From positions 1-55,395 of the forward strand of contig JAOPZA010000091.1 in NCBI GenBank assembly GCA_025964325.1: a DNA stretch of 55,395 nucleotides, given 5' to 3'. Position 1 is the stretch's first letter; each line of letters opens with the position of its first letter. A program made the translations under genes and the position numbers. The notes beneath the pieces were generated by a model. That model was not told the origin of the DNA and searched no databases. It saw nothing but the letters and a program-made list of their open reading frames with translations. This document shows positions 35,225 to 44,661 of this stretch, one piece after another. Source of the DNA: Conexibacter sp. Its GTDB lineage: Bacteria; Actinomycetota; Thermoleophilia; Solirubrobacterales; Solirubrobacteraceae.

Positions 35225-36073
35225 CTAGCTCTCGGCCGGACGCGGCTGAGGGATCGCGGCGTCGAGGTGGCGACCGTCGCGCCGGCTCGGGCATGCGACG
35301 GCCGGCCGCTGGATGTCGCATCTGGTGATCGCGACGTAGGCGACGAGGGCCACGAAGCCGAGCAGCGCCAGTCCGCTGACGGTCCCGTCACCAAGGCCGA
35401 GCCCGGTCCGCGCGTGCGACTTCCCGAACCAATCGGCGAAGGAGGCGCCCAGCGGCCGGGTGACGATGTACGCGGCCCAGAACGCGACGATCGGGTTGAG
35501 CCTGAAGCGCCACCAGGCCAGAGCCGGGACGGAGATGATCAAGGCGAAGAGAACGGCCGAGTCGAAGAACCCGAGGTTCAGGGACAGCGCGGTCAGGTCT
35601 CCGGCCGCGGTGCCGAGCGCGAACGTCGCGAGCACGGCGGCCCAGTAGTAGACCTCGCGACGGCGTGTGGTGATGCTGTGGATCGAGAGCGTGCCCTCGC
35701 TGCGGTGCCAGAGGAAGAAGATCGCGGCGACGACGACGGCGAAGAAGGGCGTGGTCACCGCGTAGGACAGTCCGGCGCCGACGTGGATGCCGTCCGCCGC
35801 CATGGTGCCGAAGACCGCGACCATCATCACGGCGAACCAGTAGACCGGTGCACGGTATTCGCGGGTGCGCAACTGCAGTCGCAGGGCAACCGCCAGTCCG
35901 ACGATGCCGATCAGGCCTGCCGCCGGGATGCTCTTCTGGCCGAGGAAGTCCGACATCGTCTCCCCCATGCCGGTCGTGAGGACCTTGATGATCCAGAAGA
36001 GCACGGCGACCTCCGGCACCTTCGCCGCGATCGGCGCGGGAGCGGGGGGCTGGCGGGTGGAGGCACGGAGCAC
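35225..36073 (-). CDS. COG4705-like integral membrane protein
   Basis: Polytopic membrane protein of about 282 residues. Repeated helices carry the duplicated hallmark of this family: FWIIKVLTTGMGETMSDFL, then LSIHSITTRRREVYYWAAVLATFALGTAAGD, then RPLGASFADWFGKS. The Glu-Thr-xx-Asp and Ala-Asp-Trp elements recur at helix ends. GTG 36073 is my start; GTG 36019 is closer to the core domain. The soluble N-terminus is poorly defined. A transport or sensing role is possible; no function is established. The 186 bp upstream to the next gene hold no further feature. Confidence 0.75.
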   Translation of the reverse strand: MLRASTRQPPAPAPIAAKVPEVAVLFWIIKVLTTGMGETMSDFLGQKSIPAAGLIGIVGLAVALRLQLRTREYRAPVYWFAVMMVAVFGTMAADGIHVGAGLSYAVTTPFFAVVVAAIFFLWHRSEGTLSIHSITTRRREVYYWAAVLATFALGTAAGDLTALSLNLGFFDSAVLFALIISVPALAWWRFRLNPIVAFWAAYIVTRPLGASFADWFGKSHARTGLGLGDGTVSGLALLGFVALVAYVAITRCDIQRPAVACPSRRDGRHLDAAIPQPRPAES

Positions 36074-36259
36074 GAGGTGGCGGGACTGGCTGGCGGCGCG
36101 ACGACCGCCGGTGGCGGCGCTGCGCGGCACGATCGCATCGCGGCCTGAACGCAGCCTGACCGCGGATCGGCTCGCGGGCTCGATCCGCCGCCGGCTCCGA
36201 GGTGCATCGGCGTCGACGAGGTCTGCGCGCGCGTTCGCTCTCGACGAACACGTGCGCCG

Positions 36260-38066
36260 GTGACCGGACACACGATCGAGGCCTTTGACAGCGTGACGCA
36301 GCGCATGAACGCGAGCGACGGGTACTTCGCCTCGGCGGACGCGCTGCACCGCTTCTACTCGCTCGGCGGCGGCGGCTCGGTCGACGTCAGGGCTGACGGC
36401 CAGCGCCAGACCGTCCTGCGCAACGCGCCGCCGGCGGCCGCGTCGCCGGGCAACCCGGCCAGCGGCCTCGAGCAGGTGCTCGCCGGTGCCTATCCGACGG
36501 TCGACGCCTGGGACGGTGGCGGCTGGAGCACCGCCGCGCCGGTCGACCGCCGCGCCGGTCGATGTCCATGCGGGCGATCGCTGGTCGGTCCACTCCCGGA
36601 TCACGCCCAACGACTTCGACTTCCCGGCCGCGACGGTGCCGGCGGACGTCGACCTGCCCTTCGACGACCTGCGCGCGCTGTTGACCGGCGTCTACGGCAC
36701 CGCCGTCGGCGTGCTCGACACCTACGCGCTGCCCGGGGAGGCGTCCCCGACGCTGGCCGCACCCGCACGCGGCTACGACCCTGGACGCAACTTCTACGAC
36801 CCGGACACCTTCATGATCGACAGCGCGCTGCTCTACTCCGGCGACCCCTACCTCGAGCGCCAGGCGCGCGAGACGATCGAGAAGTCCGGCGCGGCGATCC
36901 GGCCGGACGGCCAGATCCCGCACCACTTCAACGGCACCGATCCGACCTACGTCGCGATCAGCGGCGCGACGCAGACGGGTCCGAACATCTTCTGGATCTC
37001 GGCCGCGCTGCGCTACGCGGAGACGACGGGCGACGTCTCCTGGCTGCGCGGCCAGATGCCGACGATCGAGCGCGCGATGAACTTCCTGACCGACCGCTAC
37101 GACCCGTGGGTCCAGCTCGTCAGCGCCCCCGGCCCCTTGTGGATCGACGTCTTCGTCCGCGAGAACTACACGTCCGACACCAATGCGTACATGGTTCACC
37201 TGCTGCGTCAGGTGGCCGACGTGGAGGACCAGCTCAGCGAGAGCGCGCTGGGAGCGCGGCGGCGGGCGATGGCCGCCGACGTCGCGCAGGGGATGAACGA
37301 GCACCTGTGGGCCGGCGACCACTACATCACACAGCTCAACCCCGACGGGACGACGCGCGACTTCGTGGACTACGACGCCAACCTGCTCGCCGTGGCGTTC
37401 GGCGTCACCTCGCCCGACCAGGCGACGAAGGTGCTCGCCCGCGTGGACGGCGGCACGTGCGGCTCCGGGCGGCCGACCTCGGTGTCCGAGCGCTACTACG
37501 GGCCGGCCGACACCTATGGCGGCAACACGGGCGACTCGGCCACCGCGATGGCTCGCATCGGCTGGGCCGACGGGCTCGCGCGTCGCGCCGCCGGAGACCG
37601 CGCCGCCTTCACGACGAAGATCCTCCAGCCGTTGCAGTCGGACCTGCTCGAGCACACGTTCCTCACGGAGCGCTACGACTGCGCCGGCAACCCGATCCGC
37701 ACGCCCTATTACCACGAGTACCCGGAGGTCGTGGCGATGCTCCTGCGCGAGGTCGCCTACGGCATCGATGTCGGCCTGGGCACCGTCGACATCGACCCGT
37801 TCACGCGCGAGCGCTTCCGCTACCACCTCGGCAGTGTCGACGTGGCGTACTCGCGCGATCGCGTCGTCATGAGGCTGCCCGGCACGGGCCAGAGCGCCTA
37901 TGCGGTGCACGGGCTGGACCCGAACGCGTCCTATCGTGTCGCCGTGCGAGGCGGCGATCGCCACCGACCGTCGCCGCACCTGCGGACCGACGCGGCAGGG
38001 GTCGCCCGGTTCGGCGCGCCGGTCGGTCCGGGCGTCCAGGTGGAGGTCGAGCGGCAGCAGCACTGA
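36260..38066 (+). pseudogene. Six-hairpin glycosidase (GH63/amylo-glucosidase-like), frameshifted
   Basis: The first 90 codons from GTG 36260 read a normal protein (MTGHTIEAFDSVTQRMNASD, ... LEQVLAGAYPTVDAWDGGGW). The frame then shifts at a tandem 16-bp duplication (36530-36561), and the remainder is in the +1 frame up to a stop at 38064-38066. With one repeat unit removed, the product is a continuous ~596-residue protein. The body is an (alpha/alpha)6-barrel type glycosidase: GYDPGRNFYDPDTFMIDSAL, DGQIPHHFNGTDPTY, GPNIFWISAALRYAETTGD, DYDANLLAVAFGV, YYHEYPEVVAMLLREVAY. The N-terminal beta-sandwich of many relatives is missing, so the gene may also be 5'-truncated. The substrate is unknown; it neighbours two GH13 enzymes. 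Confidence 0.72.
36530..36561 (+). repeat. Tandem 16-bp duplication that causes the frameshift
   Basis: ACCGCCGCGCCGGTCG occurs twice back to back, at 36530-36545 and 36546-36561. Sixteen is one more than a multiple of three. Removing one copy restores a frame reading STAAPVDVHAGDRWSVH. Confidence 0.9.
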
Positions 38067-38291
38067 CCGCGCGACCTGCGAGCGACGCCTTCCACGACCG
38101 CGCGATCGTCGACCCGCGACGGCGAGAAGTTCGGCACAGGTCGCGTCGTGCCGCAGGAGCGCGTCCCGCTGCAGGACGACCGCAGCGAGCGGGTCGCGGC
38201 CGAGCGCGACGCGACCTAGACGATCCGAGCGCGATCTCGGAGCGACTGCGAGGCGGTTCGAGACGATGCCGGGGCGGGTACCGGGGCCCCC
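38067..38291. other. Gap before the trehalose synthase-like gene
   Basis: This 225-bp stretch has no convincing gene. A short open frame of about 34 codons ending at 38217-38219 (DGEKFGTGRVVP...ERVPLQDD) could be a decayed fragment, but I cannot assign it. A GC-rich GGTACCGGGGCCCCC precedes the next start. Confidence 0.3.
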
Positions 38292-39938
38292 ATGCTCATC
38301 ACGCGGTGGTACCGCACCGGCGCCATGTACTCCGTCGACGTGGGCCTGTTCCAGGACTCCGACGACGACGGGATCGGCGACTTCCGGGGCTTGATGGGGC
38401 GGCTGGACTACCTGAGCCGGCTGGGCGTCACGACGGTCTGGCTCAACCCGATCCACCCCTCACCGCGTCGCGACGGCGGATACGACGTCTCCGACTACTA
38501 CGGCGTGCACCCGCGGCTGGGGAGCCTCGGCGACTTCGCGACGTTCACCCACGAGGCCGACGAGAGAGGCATCAGGGTGATGCTCGACCTCGTCGTCAAC
38601 CACACCAGCGACCAGCACCCCTGGTTCCAGTCCGCCCGCTCCGATCCCCAGTCGCCGTTCCGCGACTGGTACGTCTGGGCCGAGACGGAGCCGCCCAACC
38701 GCTTCGAGGGGATGGTCTTCCCCGGTGTCGAGAACGAGACGTGGACCTACGACGAGGTGGCCGGGGCGTGGTACCGGCACCGCTTCTATCGCTTCGAGCC
38801 CGATCTCAACACCGACAACCCCGCCGTCCGCGACGAGATCCGCAAGATCACCCTGTTCTGGCTGCGACATGGGATCGCGGGGTTCCGCGTCGACGCCGCC
38901 CCGTTCCTGATCGAACCGAAGACCCGTGCGGAGCAGCGGGCGGCGTACGAGTTCCTGCACGACCTGCGCGAGTGGCTCTCCTGGCACCGCGGTGACTCCG
39001 TGATGCTGGCCGAGGCCAACGTCTCCGACGACGAGCTGATCGAGTACTTCGGAAACGCCGACGGCAGCGCGACGCGCTTCCTGATGGTCTTCGCGTTCCG
39101 GCTCAACCAAGCGATGATCCTGGCGCTGGCGCGCCAGGACGCACGACCGATCGCGGCCACGCTCCACGAGCTTCCGGATCTTCCCCAGCACGGCCAGTGG
39201 GCGACGTTCCTGCGCAACCACGACGAGGTCGACCTCGGACGCCTGTCCGACGAAGAGCGTCAGGAGGTCTTCGCCGAGTTCGGCCCGGATCCGAGCATGC
39301 AGCTCTACGGGCGCGGGATCCGACGGCGACTCGCGCCGATGCTGGGCGGGAACCGGCGACGCATCGAGGTCGCGTACAGCCTGCAGCTGAGCATGCCCGG
39401 CACTCCCGTGATCCGCTACGGCGAGGAGATCGGCATGGGCGACAACCTCGATCTGCCCGAACGGGAGGCGATCCGCACGCCGATGCAATGGGACGACACG
39501 CGCAACGCCGGCTTCTCCCGCGCGGATCCCGAGCGGCTCGTGGCTCCGGTCATCGACTTCGGTCCGTACGACTACCGACGCGTGAACGTGACCGCCCAAC
39601 GTCTCGACCCGAACAGCCTGCTCACGTGGTTCGAACGCATCCTTCACGCGCTGCGCGAATGCCCCGAGATCGGCAGCGGCGAGCACGCCATCATCGACGC
39701 CGGGCCGGAGCACGTCCTCGTCCACCGCGCCGACGGCGACAGCGGCAGCATGCTGTTCGCGCACAACCTCGCGGACCGGCCGTGCACGCTGCAGCTCGGA
39801 GCCGAGCACGACCCGGAGCAGCGGCCGCTCAACTTCTTCGGCGACTCGGACTACGGAGGCGAGGTGGATCTCGACGCGGTCGAGCTCGCCGGCTTCGGCT
39901 ACCGCTGGATCCGTCTGCGACAAGCGCCCGGGAGCTAG
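38292..39938 (+). CDS. GH13 trehalose synthase-like enzyme (maltose/trehalose glucosylmutase family)
   Basis: GH13 alpha-amylase-fold protein of 548 residues. The (beta/alpha)8 barrel motifs are complete: region I DLVVNHTSDQHPWF, the nucleophile Asp in GFRVDAAP near residue 202, the acid/base Glu in MLAEANVSDD and the transition-state Asp in FLRNHDEVDL. YSLQLSMPGTPVIRYGEEIGMGDN and MQWDD follow as in TreS. The N-terminal WYRTGAMYSVDVGLFQDSD plays the TreS role, though the usual start residue pattern is slightly changed. It likely interconverts maltose and trehalose or hydrolyses alpha-glucans. No maltokinase or GlgE neighbour is present. It is followed at 6 bp by another GH13 gene. Confidence 0.85.
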   Translation: MLITRWYRTGAMYSVDVGLFQDSDDDGIGDFRGLMGRLDYLSRLGVTTVWLNPIHPSPRRDGGYDVSDYYGVHPRLGSLGDFATFTHEADERGIRVMLDLVVNHTSDQHPWFQSARSDPQSPFRDWYVWAETEPPNRFEGMVFPGVENETWTYDEVAGAWYRHRFYRFEPDLNTDNPAVRDEIRKITLFWLRHGIAGFRVDAAPFLIEPKTRAEQRAAYEFLHDLREWLSWHRGDSVMLAEANVSDDELIEYFGNADGSATRFLMVFAFRLNQAMILALARQDARPIAATLHELPDLPQHGQWATFLRNHDEVDLGRLSDEERQEVFAEFGPDPSMQLYGRGIRRRLAPMLGGNRRRIEVAYSLQLSMPGTPVIRYGEEIGMGDNLDLPEREAIRTPMQWDDTRNAGFSRADPERLVAPVIDFGPYDYRRVNVTAQRLDPNSLLTWFERILHALRECPEIGSGEHAIIDAGPEHVLVHRADGDSGSMLFAHNLADRPCTLQLGAEHDPEQRPLNFFGDSDYGGEVDLDAVELAGFGYRWIRLRQAPGS

Positions 39939-39944
39939 TCGGAC

Positions 39945-41465
39945 GTGTCCGTTCCATGGTGGCGCTCGGCGGTCGTGTACCAGATCTATCCGCGTTCGTT
40001 CGCGGACGCCGACGCCGACGGCGTCGGTGACCTGCGGGGCATCACGGGGCGCCTCGAGCACGTGCGCGACCTCGGCGCGGACGCCGTCTGGCTGTCGCCG
40101 ATCTACCGCTCTCCGATGGCGGACTTCGGCTACGACATCGCCGACTACACCGACGTCGACCCGATGTTCGGCAGCCTCGCCGACGCCGACGCGCTGATCG
40201 CCCGCGCGCACGAGCTCGGTCTTCGCGTCCTGCTGGACTTCGTCCCGAACCACACGTCGGACCTCCATCCGTGGTTTGTCGAGTCGCGCGCGAGTCCGGA
40301 TGCCGCGAAGCGCAACTGGTACGTCTGGCGCGACGGGGAGGGGGTGCCCAACAACTGGCTGTCGACGTTCGGGGAGCAGCGTCCCGCGTGGACGCGGGAC
40401 CACCCGACCGGCGAGTGGTACCTGCACTCGTTCCTCCCCCAGCAGCCCGACCTCAACTGGGACGAGCCGGCGGTCGAGGCGGCGATGCACGACGTGCTGC
40501 GCTTCTGGCTGCGGCGCGGCGTCGACGGGGTCCGCATCGACGTCGCCCAGAAGATCGGCAAGGACCCGGCGCTCGGCGACAACGAGCCCGGCCGCCGTCA
40601 CGACGAGGACTGGCCGTCGGTCCACCCGCGGCTGGCGGCGATCCGCCGCGTGCTCGAGGAGTTCGACGACGACCGGGTCGCCGTCGGCGAGGTCTACCTG
40701 CTCGACCAGCGCGCGCTCGCGCGGTACGTCACCTCCGGCGACGAGCTGCACCTCGCGCACAACTTCTACTTCCTGCGCCTCCCCTGGTCGGCCGAGCGCT
40801 TCCGCGCCGCCGTCGACGAGTTCGAGCTGCTCACGCACGCCGGCGGTTGGCCGGCGTGGTGCCTGAACAACCACGACCATCCGCGGACCGCCACGCGCTA
40901 CGGCCACGCTCGCGCGCGCGTCGCTGCGGTGATGGTGCTGACGCTGCGCGGCACGCCGTTCATCTTCCAGGGCGAGGAGCTCGGGCTCACGGACGGCGCG
41001 GTGCCGGCCGAGGCGATCGTCGACGTCGACCGGCGCGACCCCGAGCGCGTCCCGATCCCATGGGAGCCGGGACCGGGCACCGGCTTCACGACCGGCCGCC
41101 CGTGGCTGCCGACGCATCCGGACGCGGACCGGCTCGCCGCGACCGTCCAGGACGGCAACCCGGCGTCGGCACTCGAGCTCTACCGTGCGCTGCTCGCGCT
41201 GCGACGCGCGACGCCCGCGCTGCAGCACGGCTCGTATCGCCCGGTCCACGCCGCGCCCGACCTCTTCGCCTACGTCCGCGAGCACGAGGGCGAGCGCGTG
41301 CTCGTCGCGCTGAACTTCGCCCCGTTCCCTCGCCCGCTCCCCGCCGAGGCCGAGGGCGCGCGCGTCCTGCTCTCGACGCACGCCGAGCGCACCGGCGAGC
41401 TGGCGGGCGACGAGGCGCGCGTGTTCGAGCTCGGCCGCGCCGACCAGGCGCCGGTCGCGGAATGA
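39945..41465 (+). CDS. GH13 alpha-glucosidase (oligo-1,6-glucosidase-like)
   Basis: Alpha-amylase-family exoglucosidase of 506 residues from GTG 39945, just after the preceding stop, so the two genes form an operon. N-terminal pattern VVYQIYPRSFADADADGVGD. Catalytic signatures are GVRIDVAQKIG (nucleophile Asp), VAVGEVYLLD (acid/base Glu) and CLNNHDHPRTATRYG (stabiliser Asp). Domain C follows with PAEAEGARVLLSTHAE. It probably hydrolyses maltose or short alpha-glucans to glucose in the cytosol, completing alpha-glucan use. A hairpin follows immediately. Confidence 0.88.
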   Translation: MSVPWWRSAVVYQIYPRSFADADADGVGDLRGITGRLEHVRDLGADAVWLSPIYRSPMADFGYDIADYTDVDPMFGSLADADALIARAHELGLRVLLDFVPNHTSDLHPWFVESRASPDAAKRNWYVWRDGEGVPNNWLSTFGEQRPAWTRDHPTGEWYLHSFLPQQPDLNWDEPAVEAAMHDVLRFWLRRGVDGVRIDVAQKIGKDPALGDNEPGRRHDEDWPSVHPRLAAIRRVLEEFDDDRVAVGEVYLLDQRALARYVTSGDELHLAHNFYFLRLPWSAERFRAAVDEFELLTHAGGWPAWCLNNHDHPRTATRYGHARARVAAVMVLTLRGTPFIFQGEELGLTDGAVPAEAIVDVDRRDPERVPIPWEPGPGTGFTTGRPWLPTHPDADRLAATVQDGNPASALELYRALLALRRATPALQHGSYRPVHAAPDLFAYVREHEGERVLVALNFAPFPRPLPAEAEGARVLLSTHAERTGELAGDEARVFELGRADQAPVAE

Positions 41466-41472
41466 CGCCGCT

Positions 41473-41490
41473 GGGCTCGGGGCCGAGCCC
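41473..41490 (+). terminator. Hairpin after the GH13 operon
   Basis: GGGCTCGGGGCCGAGCCC is an 18-base perfect inverted repeat 8 bp after the stop codon at 41463-41465. It has no T-tract, but strong GC hairpins are common actinobacterial terminators. Confidence 0.55.
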
Positions 41491-41573
41491 GTAGCGTCCG
41501 CGACCCGACTGACCGCTACCGACGCAACCGGCGTGGCGCGGCGCGATCTCGTCCCCTGCGAGAGAATCGCCGC

Positions 41574-42581
41574 GTGGCGCGGATCCTCGTCGCACCCGAC
41601 TCGTTCAAGGGCACGTTCTCCGCGGCGGAGGTGGCGGAGGCGATCGCGCGCGGCGCACGCCGCCGTGGCGTCGACGTCGACCGCTGCCCGGCGGCCGACG
41701 GCGGCGAGGGAACGCTCGACGCGCTGCTGGCCGGCGCGGCTGCGAACGAGGGCGAGACGGCGGGCGAGCGTCTCGTACCGGTCCACGACCCGCTCGGCCG
41801 CCCGCTGCACGCGCGGCTCGGACTGCTCGACGGCGGCGCTCGCGCGGTCGTCGAGACGGCGCAGGCGTCGGGCCTCGGTCTCGTCGCAGAGCCGGAGCGC
41901 GACGCCGAGCGCGCCTCGACGCGCGGCACCGGCGAGCTGATCGTCGCCGCCGTCGAGGCCGGCGCGCGCGAGCTGACGGTGACGGTCGGCGGCAGCGCGA
42001 CGAGCGACGGCGGCGCCGGCGCGCTCGACGCGATCGCGGCCGCCGGGGGCCTGCGCGGGGCGCACATGACCGTGCTGTGCGACGTGACGACGCCGTTCGA
42101 GCGCGCGGCTGAGGTCTACGGTCCGCAGAAGGGCGCGGATCCTGCCGCGGTCGCGCGCCTGACGGCGCGCCTTCACGCGCTCGCGGACGAGCTGCCGCGC
42201 GACCCGCGCGGCGTGCCGATGACGGGCGCGGCCGGCGGCCTCGCAGGCGGTCTGTGGGCGGCGTTCGGCGCCGAGCTGGTCGCGGGAGCGCCCTACGTGC
42301 TGGACCTGCTGAGATTCGATCGGCGCGCCCGCGCTGCCGACGCGGTCGTCACGGGCGAGGGCCGCCTCGACGCGCAGTCGCTCGCCGGAAAGCTCGTCGG
42401 CGCGATCGCGGAGCGCGGCGGCGGCGCGGGCGTGCCCGTGCACGCCTTCGTCGGATGCAGCGAGCTGAGCGCGGCCGACGCCCGCGCGCTCGGGCTCGCG
42501 GAGGTCGTCGAGGCCTCGACGCTGGCGTCGCTGGAGGCGGCCGGAGCGGTGCTCGCGGCGCGGCTCGCAGGCGTCGCCTGA
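41574..42581 (+). CDS. Glycerate 2-kinase (GlxK/GarK type)
   Basis: Kinase of 335 residues from GTG 41574 that phosphorylates D-glycerate. Signatures: ARILVAPDSFKGTFSAAEVAEAI at the N-terminus, CPAADGGEGTLDALL, then TVTVGGSATSDGGAGALDAI, and PKxGADxxxV-like PQKGADPAAVARL. These are typical of the class-I glycerate kinase family. It lies between the glucan enzymes and PhoU, each behind its own hairpin, so it seems to be a separate transcript. Glycerate may come from photorespiration-like or sugar-acid catabolism. Confidence 0.93.
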   Translation: MARILVAPDSFKGTFSAAEVAEAIARGARRRGVDVDRCPAADGGEGTLDALLAGAAANEGETAGERLVPVHDPLGRPLHARLGLLDGGARAVVETAQASGLGLVAEPERDAERASTRGTGELIVAAVEAGARELTVTVGGSATSDGGAGALDAIAAAGGLRGAHMTVLCDVTTPFERAAEVYGPQKGADPAAVARLTARLHALADELPRDPRGVPMTGAAGGLAGGLWAAFGAELVAGAPYVLDLLRFDRRARAADAVVTGEGRLDAQSLAGKLVGAIAERGGGAGVPVHAFVGCSELSAADARALGLAEVVEASTLASLEAAGAVLAARLAGVA

Positions 42582-42602
42582 GTTCCACGCCGCGCGAGCA
42601 CG

Positions 42603-42625
42603 GCGATTCGCGGCCTGCGAATCGC
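42603..42625 (+). terminator. Perfect 9-bp hairpin between glycerate kinase and PhoU
   Basis: GCGATTCGC at 42603-42611 pairs with GCGAATCGC at 42617-42625 around GGCCT. It lies 22 bp after the kinase stop and about 60 bp before the PhoU start; terminator is the likeliest role. Confidence 0.55.
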
Positions 42626-42687
42626 GCCGCGAGGAACGGCGCCGCATGATCGGTAGGGCGTCCGGATGGTGGGTACATCGGAGCCCG

Positions 42688-43356
42688 ATGCGATCCAGCT
42701 ACCGCAACCGCCTTGCCGAGATCGAGCAGCAGGGACTCGACGGCATCGACCTCGCCGTCGAGGCGCTCGACGGCGTGCTGCACGCGTTGGCGCTCCACGA
42801 CGTGGCGAAGGCGCGGACCGTGGTGGCCGACGACGATGCGCTCGACGGACGCTGCCTCGAGACCCACGGGGGGATCCTGTCGCTGCTCGCGCTGCAGGCT
42901 CCGGTCGCCGGCGACCTGCGAACGATGATCGCCCTGATCGACGTCGTCAGCCGGATCGAGCGCATCGGCGAGCAGTGCGTGATGATCGCGAGGCTCGTCA
43001 CGCCCGACGAGGTCGACGCGCCGAACGACGGGCTCGTGGTCGACTCCATCGCGCGGATGGGCCGGCTGGCGCACGAGCAGTTGCTGATGGCCAAGCACGC
43101 GTTCGCGACCCGCAACGTCGCGCTGGCAGAGCAGCTCGTGCAGCACGACCGCGAGATCAACGCGCTCAACCGCGCGGTCTTCCGCCGCGGGCTCGAGATC
43201 GGGGGCGCCGCCGACGTGCGCGAATGGGCGATGCGCATGACGCTCACCGCTCGCTGCCTCGAGCGGATCGGCGACAACGCCGTCGACATCGGCGAACGCG
43301 CGGCCTTCATCGCCACCGGTCGGCTGCGCGAGTTCTCCGACGCCTCGCATCCGTAG
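42688..43356 (+). CDS. phoU: PhoU-family phosphate signalling protein
   Basis: All-helical protein of 222 residues. The ATG at 42688 follows GGAG at six bases; ATG 42646 would add a non-conserved extension. Two PhoU repeats are visible. The first has LAEIEQQGLDGIDLAVEAL and LQAPVAGDLRTMIALIDVVSRIERIGEQC. The second has EQLVQHDREINALNRAVFRR and MRMTLTARCLERIGDNAVDIGERA. PhoU usually restrains the PhoR kinase through the Pst transporter. No pst or pho two-component genes are nearby, so this one is an orphan copy. Confidence 0.92.
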   Translation: MRSSYRNRLAEIEQQGLDGIDLAVEALDGVLHALALHDVAKARTVVADDDALDGRCLETHGGILSLLALQAPVAGDLRTMIALIDVVSRIERIGEQCVMIARLVTPDEVDAPNDGLVVDSIARMGRLAHEQLLMAKHAFATRNVALAEQLVQHDREINALNRAVFRRGLEIGGAADVREWAMRMTLTARCLERIGDNAVDIGERAAFIATGRLREFSDASHP

Positions 43357-43443
43357 GCACCGGGGACGGACACCCACACGACGTTCACGCCGCCGTCACG
43401 GGGAGGTAACAGCGTGTGGCCGTGCGCCCGAGATGGTCGGGCC

Positions 43444-44535
43444 ATGCGCAGACTCCTGATTCCCACACTCGCCGCGCTGCTCGCCGCGGCACTCACGGCC
43501 GGCTTCGCGATGGCCAACCGCCACGACGGACCCCGCGGCGGCGGTGACGGCCGCGGCGACAGCCGCCACCAGGCCTACGCGATCGGGCTGTGGGGCGACG
43601 CGCCCTACTCCGACACGCAGGCGACCGTCGGCGTGCCGAACCTGATCGCCGACATGAACAGCCAGTCGCTCGCGTTCACCGCCCACGACGGCGACCTCAA
43701 GAGCGGCTCGAGCCAGTGCACCGACGCCGTCTACACGCAGGCACTCGCGTTCCTCAACTCGCTCGAGGCACCCGCCGTCTTCACCCCCGGCGACAACGAC
43801 TGGACCGACTGCGACCGCGGCCCCTACAACTCGCTCGAGCGGCTCGACCACGAGCGCCAGCTGCTCTTCAACAGCTCCTCCACGCTCGGACAGCACCGCC
43901 TGCGCCAGGAGGTCCAGCAGACCCCGAGATGCCTCGGCGTGAGCGGCGCCGTGCCGTGCGTGGAGAACCGCCGCTGGACCGTCGGCGGCGTCACCTACGC
44001 GACGCTCAACATCCAGGGCTCCTGCAACAACCTCTGCGACACCGCTCCCGATCCGGCCGAGTACGCCGCGCGCAACCAGGCCGACATCGCCTGGATGCAG
44101 CAGACCTTCGACGCAGCGAAGCACGACGGGTCCGCCGCGGTGATGTTCATCTCGCAGGCCGATCCCGGCTGGGACGGCTCCGACGCGACGCGCGCGCCGA
44201 CGCGCGATCCGAGAACGCTGGTGGAGAGCGACGGCCAGCCCGACGGCTACCACGACTTCCTCAGCGCACTGCGCGACCAGACGGTCGCGTTCCGCAAGCC
44301 GGTCGCGTACGTGAACGGCGACTCGCACTACCTCCGCATCGACAAGCCGTTCCAGAACGCGCAGGGCCAGCGGCTCGAGAACTTCACCCGCGTCGAGACG
44401 TTCGGCGATCACCAGGAGAACGGCGACAACGACGTCCACTGGCTGAAGGTCTCGGTCGACCCGAACAGCCGCGAGGTGTTCGCCTACCAGCCGCAGCTCG
44501 TCCCCGCCAACCGCACGGCCGTGCCCGCGCAGTAG
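43444..44535 (+). CDS. Secreted metallophosphoesterase-like protein
   Basis: Exported protein of 363 residues. The N-terminus MRRLLIPTLAALLAAALTAG is a signal peptide. The mature part has GLWGDAPYS, FTAHDGDLKSGSSQC, and FTPGDNDWTDC, matching the metal-ligand pattern of calcineurin-like phosphoesterases (GDND with Asp/Asn ligands). VNGDSHYLRIDKPF near the end supplies the usual His ligand. The start is set by the signal peptide; an upstream ATG at 43414 gives an unnatural N-terminus. It probably cleaves a phosphoester outside the cell. A 15-bp hairpin follows the stop. Confidence 0.78.
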   Translation: MRRLLIPTLAALLAAALTAGFAMANRHDGPRGGGDGRGDSRHQAYAIGLWGDAPYSDTQATVGVPNLIADMNSQSLAFTAHDGDLKSGSSQCTDAVYTQALAFLNSLEAPAVFTPGDNDWTDCDRGPYNSLERLDHERQLLFNSSSTLGQHRLRQEVQQTPRCLGVSGAVPCVENRRWTVGGVTYATLNIQGSCNNLCDTAPDPAEYAARNQADIAWMQQTFDAAKHDGSAAVMFISQADPGWDGSDATRAPTRDPRTLVESDGQPDGYHDFLSALRDQTVAFRKPVAYVNGDSHYLRIDKPFQNAQGQRLENFTRVETFGDHQENGDNDVHWLKVSVDPNSREVFAYQPQLVPANRTAVPAQ

Positions 44536-44543
44536 CCCACGCA

Positions 44544-44578
44544 CGACCGAGGCCCTCCATGCCGGAGGGCCTCGGTCG
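44544..44578 (+). terminator. Perfect 15-bp stem-loop terminator
   Basis: CGACCGAGGCCCTCC (44544-44558), loop ATGCC, then GGAGGGCCTCGGTCG (44564-44578). It begins 8 bp after the phosphoesterase stop. It overlaps the leader region before the acylphosphatase fusion and argues against its ATG at 44584. Confidence 0.8.
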
Positions 44579-44661
44579 CCGGCATGCTGAGCACCGGTCT
44601 CGGCCGTCCGGCTCTTCGAGGTGTCACGCTGTCGAGGTGGGAGATCGGCGTCGGACCCGCT

